A stretch of DNA of 64,000 nt from Flavobacteria bacterium BAL38 (GCA_000169355.1 AAXX01000001.1:310001-374000), one strand, 5' to 3'; counted from the stretch's first letter, positions 46,540 through 54,716 are shown. Program-made: numbers and translations. Notes: generated by a model not told the origin, from the sequence alone.

Positions 46540-47508
46540 ATGAGAAAAATATTCCCCGATTATCTTATTATTACGCTTAAAGGATTAGCTATGGGAGCTG
46601 CAGATGTTGTTCCGGGTGTTTCTGGAGGAACAATAGCTTTTATATCTGGAATTTATCAAGAATTAATCGATAGTATTAATAATGTTAATCTTTCTGCATT
46701 AAAAACACTAAAAAAAGAAGGAATAAAAGCCGCTTGGAATCAAATAAACGGAAGTTTTTTATTAGCGCTATTAACAGGAATTGGAATAAGCGTATTAACT
46801 TTTTCTAAAGTCATAACACACTTACTGGAAACCCAACCTATTTTAGTTTGGTCGTTTTTCTTTGGATTAATTATTGCCAGTATTACCTTAATTTGGAAAG
46901 AAATTACGAGTTGGAAATTAGTTGATATTTTATTTTTATTAATCGGAATTACAGTTTCTTATTATATTACTATTGCTCGCCCAGTGAGTTCTCCAGATAG
47001 TTATTGGTATTTATTTTTATCTGGATTTATTGCCATTATTGCCATGATTTTACCCGGAATTTCTGGCGCATTCATCTTGCTTTTAATGGGTTCTTACGAA
47101 ACTGTAATTGGAACTATCAATACCTTTAGAGAAGGATTAACCACGGCTAATTTCGAAATCTTAACACAAGCTTTATTAAAGTTAGGCGTTTTTGCAATTG
47201 GAGCAATTATCGGCTTAAAATCATTTTCTAAAATATTACATTGGATGTTTAGTCATCATAAAAACACCACACTTACTTTATTAATAGGTTTCATGGTAGG
47301 TTCATTAAATAAAGTTTGGCCTTGGAAACAAGTTTTAGAAACCAGAATCAACAGTCATGGTGAAGTCGTTCCTTTTTTAGAAAAAAGTATCTCTCCACAA
47401 AATTATGATGGCCAACCACAAATTATGATGGCAATAGTTTTAGCCATTTTAGGATTTTTCGTGATTTTTGGAATGGAAAAAATGGCAAGTAAATTGGGTA
47501 AGAACTAA
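46540..47508 (+). CDS. DUF368 polyprenyl-phosphate transporter (PopT type)
   Basis: The 322-residue multi-pass membrane protein carries the DUF368 signature at its start (LKGLAMGAADVVPGVSGGTI) and a second related motif, IAMILPGISGAFILLLMGSY, near residue 168, consistent with two inverted halves. About eight hydrophobic segments are visible. Members of this family (PopT) recycle undecaprenyl phosphate across the inner membrane for cell-wall and surface-glycan synthesis. That fits a genome with several lipid-linked glycan loci, including the flippase at 26333-27619. The start is fixed by the conserved N-terminus and lies directly after a hairpin. It is followed by a gene for a different membrane protein. 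Confidence 0.88.
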   Translation: MRKIFPDYLIITLKGLAMGAADVVPGVSGGTIAFISGIYQELIDSINNVNLSALKTLKKEGIKAAWNQINGSFLLALLTGIGISVLTFSKVITHLLETQPILVWSFFFGLIIASITLIWKEITSWKLVDILFLLIGITVSYYITIARPVSSPDSYWYLFLSGFIAIIAMILPGISGAFILLLMGSYETVIGTINTFREGLTTANFEILTQALLKLGVFAIGAIIGLKSFSKILHWMFSHHKNTTLTLLIGFMVGSLNKVWPWKQVLETRINSHGEVVPFLEKSISPQNYDGQPQIMMAIVLAILGFFVIFGMEKMASKLGKN

Positions 47509-47558
47509 AATTTATAAACACAAAATTTTACATACAAAATAGTAAGCTTAACTAAGAA

Positions 47559-48548
47559 ATGAACCAATCTTTAAAAATAAAAACTAATATTAAACTTGTT
47601 TTGATCTCTAGTTTTTTTAGTGTATTTCTTTTTGGATTACTTTCATTTCATATGTTTAATAGATTTATGGAAGAATCAAGAACAAAATTTGATATTCCTA
47701 CTTTCTTAGTTTTTTCTTTCTTTATTCTTCTTCTTGTTACAACTACTTTATTTGTAACCAATTTTTTTTCAAACATTGAAGTCAATGAAAAAGAAATAAT
47801 CATAAAAAATGTTTTTTCAAAAAAAATAATACGAATTGAAAATATAAAAAATATAATTCTTTCAGAAATTAATGATACATATGAAATATTAGTTGATAGA
47901 ACAAGAATACAATTAACAAACAACGAAATCATTAACCTGTATTCATTTAGATATCAAGATTTTTTTAAATTAAAAATCATATTAAACTTCATTAATGAAA
48001 CTATAAAAAGTGAGAATATAAAAATTGTAAAACTGAATTTAGACTCCATTTTACCTCAAAAAATGACTTTCAAAATAAATTCTGATGACAAAACTAAGAC
48101 ATTTAATTTTTCTCATGTTTTATCTCCTACAGGAATAATTTTTTATAGTTTTATTTTAATGATTCCATACTCTTTTTTTTCAAGAGAACCCTTGAATATT
48201 TATACCACTTTACAAATACCAGTTTTAATCACTTTTTTTATTTTATTATTCTCAAACGAAATGAACTATTTTATAATTACAGATAACTATCTTATTGTAA
48301 AAAACTCAATCCGATTTTGGGAGAAAAAATATTTTGAATTAGATGAAATTGAATCTATTAACATTCATCGTCATTTCAGACAATTTGGAAAAACAGTAGT
48401 CATCAAAACAAAACTATTTGAAAACAGAACATATTCATCTGATAATTTATTGAATAAACATTGGGAAGGTTTTAAAATTGAATTAAAGAAAAATAATGTT
48501 GCAATATTTGATGATAGTGATAGAATTTCCAAAAGAGTAATTTATTAA
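47559..48548 (+). CDS. Membrane protein with two TM-pair plus PH-like-domain halves, unknown function
   Basis: The 329-residue protein seems internally duplicated. Each half has two hydrophobic segments (about 12-32 and 46-70; about 188-208 and 215-234). A beta-rich stretch follows, of the kind found in bacterial PH-like (DUF304/YdbT) domains: NIEVNEKEIIIKNVFSKKII in the first half, NYFIITDNYLIVKNSIRFWE in the second. In each the strand turn is followed by an ENIK/DEIE-type segment (IRIENIKNIILS, FELDEIESINIH). I do not recognise a named family. It lies between the DUF368 gene and aroE, genes I remember as neighbours, so it may be a later insertion. It uses an especially AT-rich codon set. 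Confidence 0.65.
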   Translation: MNQSLKIKTNIKLVLISSFFSVFLFGLLSFHMFNRFMEESRTKFDIPTFLVFSFFILLLVTTTLFVTNFFSNIEVNEKEIIIKNVFSKKIIRIENIKNIILSEINDTYEILVDRTRIQLTNNEIINLYSFRYQDFFKLKIILNFINETIKSENIKIVKLNLDSILPQKMTFKINSDDKTKTFNFSHVLSPTGIIFYSFILMIPYSFFSREPLNIYTTLQIPVLITFFILLFSNEMNYFIITDNYLIVKNSIRFWEKKYFELDEIESINIHRHFRQFGKTVVIKTKLFENRTYSSDNLLNKHWEGFKIELKKNNVAIFDDSDRISKRVIY

Positions 48549-48679
48549 AACTGCTTTTCTTCTATATGTATATGTTAAGTTATTTTGATTTTTTTATTAA
48601 AATTCAAAGTGTGTTTTGTAGATGCAATCTTTTATTATAAATTTACAGAATAACTGCATACTATTTTAAAACTTCGATA

Positions 48680-49435
48680 ATGAAAAAGAAAACAAAAAAA
48701 CAGTTGAAATTTGGCTTAATTGGCCGAAACATAAGCTATTCTTTTTCAAAAAAATATTTCAATGAAAAGTTTGAAATTGGTCATTTTGACAATTGCGAAT
48801 ACAAGAATTACGACATTGAAAACATCAAAGAATTTCCAAAAGTAATTACTGAAATTAAAGGTTTACGTGGTTTAAATGTTACCATTCCGTATAAAGAAGA
48901 GATTATTCCGTATTTGGATAAATTATCTAAAACAGCTAATAAAATTGGTGCGGTAAATTGCATCACAATTTCCAAAAAGAAAAAACTAAAAGGTTACAAC
49001 ACCGATTACCACGGATTCAAAAAATCGATAAAACCTTTATTGAAAGACCATCATAAAAAAGCATTGATTTTAGGAACTGGTGGCGCTAGTAAAGCAATCG
49101 CTTATGCCTTAAGAAGCTTAAAAATCGAATATGATTTTGTTTCTAGAACAGCAGATGAATTTCAATTTAAATACGAAGAATTAGACGCTGCTATTTTTGA
49201 AGAATATACGATTATCATCAATACCACTCCAGTAGGAACGCATCCTAATGTGGATGATTGCCCAAATTTAGACTACAGTTTGTTTACCAAAAAACATATT
49301 ACTTACGACTTAATTTACAATCCAGAAGAAACTGCATTTTTAAGAAAGGCTAAGGCTCATGGCGCCGTGACTAAAAACGGTTATGAAATGTTGGTTTTAC
49401 AGGCGGAAAAGGCTTGGAAAATTTGGAACGAGTAG
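48680..49435 (+). CDS. aroE: Shikimate dehydrogenase
   Basis: The 251-residue cytosolic enzyme reduces 3-dehydroshikimate to shikimate in aromatic amino acid synthesis. The substrate domain shows FGLIGRNISYSFSKKYFNEK (S-x-S binding pair), LRGLNVTIPYKEEIIPYLDK with the catalytic lysine and IGAVNCI, then the paired Asp in KGYNTDYHGF. The NADPH domain has ALILGTGGASKAIAYALRSL, IINTTPVGTHPN and NGYEMLVLQAEKAW. The dinucleotide fingerprint is intact. It is slightly short compared with E. coli AroE but normal for Bacteroidota. The 124 bases downstream contain only spacer, then the IS110 element. Confidence 0.95.
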   Translation: MKKKTKKQLKFGLIGRNISYSFSKKYFNEKFEIGHFDNCEYKNYDIENIKEFPKVITEIKGLRGLNVTIPYKEEIIPYLDKLSKTANKIGAVNCITISKKKKLKGYNTDYHGFKKSIKPLLKDHHKKALILGTGGASKAIAYALRSLKIEYDFVSRTADEFQFKYEELDAAIFEEYTIIINTTPVGTHPNVDDCPNLDYSLFTKKHITYDLIYNPEETAFLRKAKAHGAVTKNGYEMLVLQAEKAWKIWNE

Positions 49436-49559
49436 ATTAGCACGCGGATTAAACAGAATTTTCTTTTAAACACATAGATTCTGTGTTGATTTACAACAAA
49501 AATCTATATTTTTTTATAATTTTGTTTTAAGTCAGTTTAAAACTAGACTCTATAGCGTG

Positions 49560-50587
49560 TTAAGCCATTTGTGTTTGCACGCTATTTTTATATTCTTTAT
49601 CGTATATGGTTTGATTTTTATACAAAACATAACTCATTTCTAATAATTTTCTTTGTATCGATACTAATGCTTTCATTTTTATTCCATGTTTTGATACTAA
49701 TCTTGCATATAATTCTTTGAAGTTTTCATCCCATTTTACAGCTACTAAAGAAGGAAAATGCATTGCTTTTCTAATACTTCTGTTTCCTTTTTTTGATATT
49801 TTAGGCTTTCCTTTTATTGATGTTCCTGATTGTTTCTCTTTTACATCAAGGCCAGCATAGCTAGTTAGTTGTTTTTTGTTACGTATCAATTCAAATCCAT
49901 TTGTTTCTGCTAAAATTATTACCGCAGTCAATTCTCCTATCCCTGGAATAGTCATCATTCTATCTGTTTCTTTTTTCAACTCTGCATTGTTTTTCAGAAT
50001 TTGAGAGATGTCATTTTTAATTTCATTTTCTTGTTTATTCAGTAATTTCATTCTTTCGCTTATTCTTTTTAAAGTCATTAAGTTGGGCTCAGCTTCTATT
50101 TTTCTGCGTGTAACTGATTTTTTACAATTACTCTTTCCGCTACAATTTGATCTCGCTCTCTAGTTAATTGTTGTAATTTTTTGTAAACCGTCTTTGGTCT
50201 TTTCCATAAATCTAATTTTCTTTCTAGACCAAATCTTGCTATTACTTGAGAACATGTTTTGTCTGTAATAGTTTTTACTTCTAATGTTCTAAAATAATTA
50301 CTTATTTTGTTTGGTAAAACGATACTAACTTTCAATTGATTGGTATCTAAAAAATAAGCAATCTTTTGGTGATAAACTCCCGTAGCTTCCATTACATAAT
50401 GGACTTCTTTGGGATTTTCAACTAATTTAGCAACCCATTCAACCAAACTTAAAAATCCTTTGTCATTATTCTTGAAAACCTTATAAGAAAATAAATCAAC
50501 GGATAAGTCCTCTAATAACCTTCCAATTGTTACCACCAATTCCTTTTGTGCAACATCAATTCCAACAACCTGTTTTAATTCCTTCAT
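49560..50587 (-). pseudogene. IS110-family transposase, split by a one-base frameshift
   Basis: The N-terminal part (50096-50587, 163 codons) has the RuvC-like DEDD domain: VVGIDVAQKELVV with Asp11, VMEATGVYHQKIAYF with Glu67, and VKTITDKTCSQVIARFG with Asp109. The C-terminal part (49560-50078 from its first ATG) has the transposase_20 domain (MTIPGIGELTAVIILAETNG, YAGLDVKEKQSGTSIKG, ISKKGNRSIRKAM). A TAG ends the first part in GCAGAAAAATAG. Adding one A, or a -1 shift on the A run, joins it to IEAEPNLMTLKRI and gives about 342 residues. Position 112, where many IS110 enzymes have a fourth Asp, is Cys; related Bacteroidota members seem to vary there too. Probably inactive unless frameshifting occurs. 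Confidence 0.85.
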
Positions 50588-50935
50588 AACTTTAATTTTA
50601 AATAATAAAGTGATGAATCTTCCTTCGTCTTTTCTCCTTATTGGATATTCTGGATATTAAGCTAAACTTAATTCCTTACATTCTGTTCAGACTCTAAAAG
50701 ATAAAAAAGAATGAGGATATTTCTATGTGAGAATATGTTTCTTTGAACTATTTAGACACATTTGTTCTCTCATTCTATTTCACTTTAAACTTGTAAAATT
50801 ATTGACTTTAAATATTAAAATCTATAACTTAGCAAACATAGGAGACACAATAGAAAAACTATGTGTTGAGTTTAGATGTTGCACTTTTCATAGCGGACAT
50901 TTAATTATGCGTTTATTCTGAAACAACACAAAACA
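50588..50935 (-). ncRNA. Leader of the IS110 element, candidate bridge-RNA region
   Basis: IS110-group elements encode their guide (bridge) RNA in the untranslated end beside the transposase 5' end, and this is that end. No convincing reading frame is present. AGAATGAG (50708-50715) pairs perfectly with CTCATTCT (50769-50776), enclosing smaller pairs (TTCT/AGAA). Assignment as bridge RNA is inference from family knowledge plus one long-range helix; its two guide loops were not identified. Confidence 0.35.
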
Positions 50936-50966
50936 AAACTTCTTCAGAAAACCAATCCCAAGAAAG

Positions 50967-51040
50967 CCATTTTTTGGCTATCTAACCCCGATAGAAGCGA
51001 CATCCCGCCTTGGCGGATATAGCGAATAGCGGGAAAATGG
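50967..51040 (+). ncRNA. Candidate structured RNA element upstream of the DUF349 gene (copy 2)
   Basis: Outer arms CCATTTT (50967-50973) and AAAATGG (51034-51040) pair. CCCG (50987-50990) pairs with CGGG (51030-51033), and an inner hairpin forms between ATCCCGCC and GGCGGAT. The layout ACCCCGAT...TAGCGGGA matches copy 1 at 1660-1799 (GCCCTGAT...TAGCAGGA) with compensatory change in the closing helix. It lies 128 bases before the DUF349 start codon. The rest of 50936-51168 is plain AT-rich spacer. Confidence 0.45.
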
Positions 51041-51168
51041 ATAACAAAAATGCCTAAAAAATTCGTTTCAAAGAAAATAAAGGATAATTAATCGTTTTTT
51101 TTTTGAATTTTCGCAGTGCTTTACTACCTTCACACCATATTATTTTAGTAACCTTAAGCATTTACAAA

Positions 51169-53052
51169 ATGTCAGAAGCACAACATGATAACCTGCAAAA
51201 CGCAGACGGACAAGAACAAATTGAACAAAAGGAGAATGTTACTCTAATTAGTCAATCGGTATTAGATGAGATAGACAACTCTAATGCAGAAGAAAATGAA
51301 GACGATTCGATAAAAGAAAAACACGAAATTCCGGTATTGGATTATGATGTTTTATCTATGGAAGAGCTAACTGATGAACTTGAAAAATTAGTTGAGAACG
51401 AAAAAGTAATGGCCATTAAAGACCATGTAGAAGGCATAAGAAAAGCTTTTTCGGACAAATACCACCATTTTATAGAAGAGAAAAAAGAAGAATTTTCAGC
51501 TCAAAATAATGAAGAAGGATTGGATTTTGAATACCATTTTCCTTTAAAAAATAAATTTGACGATATTTACAATTCTTACAAAGCAAGTAAAGCCAAACAT
51601 TTTAAACAATTACAAAACAATTTAGAACAAAATTTCGCGACTCGTGAAGGCTTAATCGAAGAGTTAAAAAACTTAATCGATTCAGATGATACGAGCATTA
51701 GCGATATGTTTAAAAAAGTAAACGATATTCGTGATCGTTGGAAAAATGCAGGTGCAATTCCAAGAGACAAATACAACATCTTGTGGAACAATTATCATTT
51801 TCATATTGAGCGTTTTTACGATATTATGAATTTAGATAAAGAAGCACGTGATTTAGATTTGAAAAATAATTTAGAGCAAAAACAATTAATCATTGCAAAA
51901 GCTAAAGAATTGTTGAACGAAACTGACGTAATGAAAGCATTCCGTGAATTACAATTATTACACCGCGTTTGGAAAGAAGAAATTGGTCCAGTTGATCGTG
52001 TACACAGAGAAGCAATTTGGAATGAATTTAGCGAAATTACAAAACAAATGCACGATAAACGTGAAGGTTTGTATGCGATTGCTAGAGAAAAAGAAACAGA
52101 AACTTTAGCTATCAAAAATGAAATTATTCGTCAAATTGAGGCATTAGGTACAGAAAAAATTGAGGCTCATAGCGGATGGCAAGCGCAAATTCAGAAAATG
52201 GAAGCGTTGCGAGAAGCATTCTTTAAAGCGGGTAAAGTTCCTGCGGAAGTAACTGAGGAAACTTGGGCTAAATTTAAAAACGCGGTTAGAGCTTTTAATG
52301 CACACAAAAACGTATTTTATAAAGATATTAAAAACGAGCAGCACGAGAATTTAACTAAAAAATTAGAATTAGTTGAAAAAGCAAAATTATTAAAAGAAAG
52401 TACTGATTTTGCTGCTACTACTCCAATCATGAAGAAAATTCAGGACGATTGGAAAAAAATTGGACATGTACCTCGTAAATATTCAGATAGCATTTGGAAA
52501 GAATTTAAAGAAGCATGTAATGCTTATTTCGATAGAATGCATGAAGCTAAAAATGCCGAAACAAGTGAAGAAGTAGAAGCTTTTGAAAAGAAAAAAGCAT
52601 TTTTAGAAGAGTTAAAAGATTTTACTTTAAGTGGCGAACACAAAACAGATTTAGAATCAATTAAAGCACACATTGCGACTTGGAAAACTTTTGGAAAAGT
52701 TCCTTTTAACAGAAGACACATTGAAGGAAAATTCAATAAAATTTTAGATGCCTTGTTTGAAAAACTTAGCCTATCTAAGAAAGATACCGAAATGATGCGT
52801 TTTAGCAACCGTTTAGAGCAAATGAGCGACAACGATGACAAACGTGCCTTAGAACAAGAGCAATTCTTTATTAGAAAGAAAATCGACGAAGTACAAAGCG
52901 AAATTTTCCAATTAGAAAACAACATTCAGTTTATTAGCAGTAGTTCGAAAGGTGAAAATCCTTTTATTAAAGAAGTTCAGAAAAACATTGAACGCCACAA
53001 AGACGACTTGAAATTGTGGAAAGAAAAGCTACAGCAAATTAAAAATATGTAA
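51169..53052 (+). CDS. DUF349-repeat protein
   Basis: I use the ATG at 51169 (627 residues, MSEAQHDNLQNADGQEQIEQ); an upstream TTG in frame at 51103 would add residues of poor quality. After an acidic N-terminus the protein is a row of DUF349 helical repeats of about 70-75 residues, each with a conserved tryptophan segment: VNDIRDRWKNAGAIPRDKYN, LQLLHRVWKEEIGPVDRVHR, MKKIQDDWKKIGHVPRKYSD and IATWKTFGKVPFNRRHIEGK. The C-terminus is a coiled coil (LWKEKLQQIKNM). It is predicted to be cytosolic, with unknown function. A structured element lies in its leader and a terminator follows the stop. Confidence 0.88.
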   Translation: MSEAQHDNLQNADGQEQIEQKENVTLISQSVLDEIDNSNAEENEDDSIKEKHEIPVLDYDVLSMEELTDELEKLVENEKVMAIKDHVEGIRKAFSDKYHHFIEEKKEEFSAQNNEEGLDFEYHFPLKNKFDDIYNSYKASKAKHFKQLQNNLEQNFATREGLIEELKNLIDSDDTSISDMFKKVNDIRDRWKNAGAIPRDKYNILWNNYHFHIERFYDIMNLDKEARDLDLKNNLEQKQLIIAKAKELLNETDVMKAFRELQLLHRVWKEEIGPVDRVHREAIWNEFSEITKQMHDKREGLYAIAREKETETLAIKNEIIRQIEALGTEKIEAHSGWQAQIQKMEALREAFFKAGKVPAEVTEETWAKFKNAVRAFNAHKNVFYKDIKNEQHENLTKKLELVEKAKLLKESTDFAATTPIMKKIQDDWKKIGHVPRKYSDSIWKEFKEACNAYFDRMHEAKNAETSEEVEAFEKKKAFLEELKDFTLSGEHKTDLESIKAHIATWKTFGKVPFNRRHIEGKFNKILDALFEKLSLSKKDTEMMRFSNRLEQMSDNDDKRALEQEQFFIRKKIDEVQSEIFQLENNIQFISSSSKGENPFIKEVQKNIERHKDDLKLWKEKLQQIKNM

Positions 53053-53057
53053 GATAG

Positions 53058-53088
53058 AATCCCGAGTGAAAGCTTGGGATTTTTTTTG
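53058..53088 (+). terminator. Intrinsic terminator after the DUF349 gene
   Basis: AATCCCGAG (53058-53066) pairs with CTTGGGATT (53073-53081) with one G-U wobble, then a T run of seven. Confidence 0.85.
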
Positions 53089-53120
53089 TTCTTTTTTAAA
53101 AATGTACAGAAAATCTGTAA

Positions 53121-53149
53121 TTGAGTTTGTGGGAATTTGGGTATATTTG
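53121..53149 (+). promoter_or_regulatory. Consensus promoter (TTG-N18-TATATTTG)
   Basis: TTG at 53121-53123 is followed after 18 bases by TATATTTG (53142-53149), an exact match. It starts transcription of the small gene at 53170 and rules out the in-frame TTG at 53137 as start codon. Confidence 0.75.
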
Positions 53150-53169
53150 TGGAAGAACAAAATATAAAA

Positions 53170-53544
53170 ATGGAAAAATTCTACATAAAAGAAAAATTGC
53201 ACGAATTTGAACTAAGTTATGGTAGTTATCAAATATATTTCACTGGAGGATGGTATATTAAAAACCTTGAAGATTTAGACGTTGAGCTCATTGATATTGA
53301 GTCAGAAAAAAGTGTAAAACTCAAATCAAAAGATTTTTTTGGATTAAGAAGACAAGCTTACATTAGTAGCCAACAAGCTGTACTTGCTTTTGAATTTGAA
53401 AATCTAAAATATTCAAAATTAAGGTTGACAATCATAAATCCAGAATCATTGATTTTAAAACGATATCATCCTTTTTTAATCATGGGCAACTTAAGATATC
53501 CAAACAATATTTCCCAAGAAGAAATTCTAGTTGTAATCAAATAA
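53170..53544 (+). CDS. Small conserved-looking protein of unknown function
   Basis: The start at 53170 gives 124 residues (MEKFYIKEKLHEFELSYGSY); an in-frame TTG upstream lies before the promoter box and is excluded. There is no signal peptide or membrane segment. The sequence alternates beta strands (YQIYFTGGWYIKNLEDLDVE, LRLTIINPESLILKRYHPFL), suggesting a small beta-sandwich. I do not recognise a family. A perfect TTG-N18-TATATTTG promoter argues that it is expressed. It stands alone between the DUF349 terminator and a repeat-bearing spacer. Confidence 0.6.
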   Translation: MEKFYIKEKLHEFELSYGSYQIYFTGGWYIKNLEDLDVELIDIESEKSVKLKSKDFFGLRRQAYISSQQAVLAFEFENLKYSKLRLTIINPESLILKRYHPFLIMGNLRYPNNISQEEILVVIK

Positions 53545-53562
53545 AAATATAATCCCCAGCTA

Positions 53563-53617
53563 GCGCGAGCGTCACGCTCGTGCAAAAACATTATGTGATG
53601 CTTCGCTACCTCAGCAT
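53563..53617. repeat. Two adjacent palindromic repeats
   Basis: GCGCGAGCG (53563-53571) pairs with CGCTCGTGC (53575-53583) around TCA. Then ATGCT (53598-53602) pairs with AGCAT (53613-53617), followed by GACA. The second is a diverged cousin of the ATACTGAA-type hairpins. This GC-rich spot stands out in an AT-rich spacer and could end transcription of the small gene. Confidence 0.55.
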
Positions 53618-53718
53618 GACAAACTGGGCGGAAAATTCAGCTTCTTTGCGTTTAAAAAAGATGCTATCTAACATCCAAAAACCTTAAAAATCTTTTTCTC
53701 AATTCCACACAAAAACAC

Positions 53719-53726
53719 TAACTTTG
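53719..53726 (+). promoter_or_regulatory. Bacteroidota -7 box (TAACTTTG) for the Crp/Fnr gene
   Basis: TAACTTTG matches TAnnTTTG, 19 bases before the ATG. It overlaps an 11-base palindrome TTGGT-T-ACCAA (53724-53734), a possible but unproven autoregulatory site. Confidence 0.55.
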
Positions 53727-53745
53727 GTTACCAACCATTGTACAA

Positions 53746-54372
53746 ATGAACCGCTCAGAAGAAATAAAAAAACAGTTTCCATATTTTCAAGATGCTCTTG
53801 TAGCAGAATTAGTTACACACGGCATTGAAAAACAATTTAAAAAAGAAACCGAGTTGGTTCGTGAAGGACAACACATCAAAGTGATTCCGTTAGTAATTAG
53901 TGGATTAATCAAGGTTTTTACCCGTTTTGAAAACAAAGAACTCCTACTCTATTACATCAAACCCAATGAAAGTTGTGTAATGTCGTTTTCCGCAGGTATT
54001 AATGAAGCACCTAGCAAAATTTTTGCAATCACCGAAGAAGATAGTCACGTTTTGCTAATTCCGGTTGAAAAATTATCTAAATGGATGAAAGATTTTCCCG
54101 ATTTCAATACGCTTTTTTACACGCAATACAATATGCGTTATGCTGATTTGTTGAGTACAATTAACTCGTTGCTGTTTGAAAAATTAGACAAGCGCGTATA
54201 TGATTACTTGAAAGAAAAAGTGGTGATTTCGCAGAAAAATCCTTTAAAAATTTCACATCGACAAATTGCCAACGAATTAGGAACCGCAAGAGAAGTCATT
54301 AGTCGCATCATGAAAAAGCTTGAAACTGAAGGCAAAGTCAAGCAATTTACTACTACCATAGAAATTTTATAA
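53746..54372 (+). CDS. Crp/Fnr-family transcriptional regulator
   Basis: The 208-residue protein has an N-terminal cyclic-nucleotide-binding-like beta-roll (TELVREGQHIKVIPLVISGL, ELLLYYIKPNESCVMSFSAG), the long dimerisation helix, and a C-terminal winged helix with ISHRQIANELGTAREVISRI as recognition helix. No FNR-type cysteine cluster is visible at the N-terminus, so the signal is not an iron-sulfur cluster; the ligand is unknown. Immediately downstream are a GTGA-N6-TCAC operator and a promoter for a DUF2892 gene, so that gene is the likely first target. Its own promoter box overlaps a short palindrome. Confidence 0.92.
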   Translation: MNRSEEIKKQFPYFQDALVAELVTHGIEKQFKKETELVREGQHIKVIPLVISGLIKVFTRFENKELLLYYIKPNESCVMSFSAGINEAPSKIFAITEEDSHVLLIPVEKLSKWMKDFPDFNTLFYTQYNMRYADLLSTINSLLFEKLDKRVYDYLKEKVVISQKNPLKISHRQIANELGTAREVISRIMKKLETEGKVKQFTTTIEIL

Positions 54373-54387
54373 ACTTTTTTCCTCGTG

Positions 54388-54401
54388 GTGACTATAGTCA
54401 C
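54388..54401. promoter_or_regulatory. Crp-type operator (GTGA-N6-TCAC)
   Basis: GTGACTATAGTCAC is a perfect 14-bp palindrome with Crp half-sites. Its centre is about 43 bases before the transcription start expected from the TATCTTTG box (54424-54431), the class-II activator position. It lies 16 bases after the Crp/Fnr gene stop. Confidence 0.65.
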
Positions 54402-54423
54402 TGCACAGCTATTTTACTGCACC

Positions 54424-54431
54424 TATCTTTG
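54424..54431 (+). promoter_or_regulatory. Bacteroidota -7 box (TATCTTTG) for the DUF2892 gene
   Basis: TATCTTTG is an exact match 30 bases before the ATG at 54461. It lacks a TTG at -33; the operator occupies the upstream position instead, as expected of an activator-dependent promoter. Confidence 0.65.
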
Positions 54432-54460
54432 CTTCATATTAATCAGTAAAATTATTTATC

Positions 54461-54667
54461 ATGAAAAAAAATATGGGAAGTGCAGATAGAATCATCAGAG
54501 TTGTGATTGCTGCCGTGTTAGCGTTTTTATATTTCAACGGAACAATTTCTGGCACCATAGGAATTGTTGCTGTAGTTGCCGCAGTTGTGTTTGTTGCAAC
54601 AAGTTTAATTAGTTTTTGCCCTCTTTACCCTTTACTTGGCATAAATACTTGCACTACAAAAAAGTAA
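54461..54667 (+). CDS. DUF2892 small membrane protein
   Basis: The 68-residue protein has the family start MGSADRIIRVVIAAVLAFLY, two membrane helices (about 12-24 and 28-50) and the closing CPLYPLLGINTC. DUF2892 domains occur alone or fused to rhodaneses (YgaP) and are often linked to sulfur or redox stress; the molecular role is unsettled. Two cysteines (FCPLYP and NTCTT) near the C-terminus could be redox-active. The gene follows a Crp/Fnr regulator and has a Crp-type operator and its own promoter, so it is probably switched on by that regulator. A bidirectional terminator follows. Confidence 0.88.
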   Translation: MKKNMGSADRIIRVVIAAVLAFLYFNGTISGTIGIVAVVAAVVFVATSLISFCPLYPLLGINTCTTKK

Positions 54668-54681
54668 TTTTTGGAATAAAC

Positions 54682-54708
54682 AAATCCCGAGCTCTCACTC
54701 GGGATTTT
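54682..54708. terminator. Bidirectional terminator between the DUF2892 and monooxygenase genes
   Basis: AAATCCCGAG (54682-54691) pairs perfectly with CTCGGGATTT (54698-54707), with T-rich tails on both strands. It serves two converging genes. Confidence 0.85.
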
Positions 54709-54716
54709 GTATTTAT

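Larger units (their letters stand above)
49540..50935 (-). mobile_element. IS110-family insertion element (ends approximate)
   Basis: The span covers a frameshifted IS110-type transposase gene plus the long untranslated leader on its 5' side, as in IS110-group elements. IS110 elements lack long terminal inverted repeats, so the ends cannot be fixed by eye; 49540 and 50935 are estimates from where neighbouring-gene sequence stops. The element separates aroE from the DUF349 gene. No target duplication was identified. Confidence 0.6.

Noticed and set aside
50080-50110. Programmed -1 frameshift in the IS110 transposase
   Set aside because: The A-run heptamer is not a canonical X-XXY-YYZ site, and I know of no frameshifting in this IS family; single-base loss is simpler. 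Kept only as a possibility.
51103-51168. Upstream extension of the DUF349 protein from a TTG
   Set aside because: The 22 extra residues look non-coding, and the ATG at 51169 starts a normal acidic N-terminus.
53137-53169. TTG start of the small gene at 53170
   Set aside because: A perfect promoter box (53142-53149) lies downstream of it, so it would not be transcribed.
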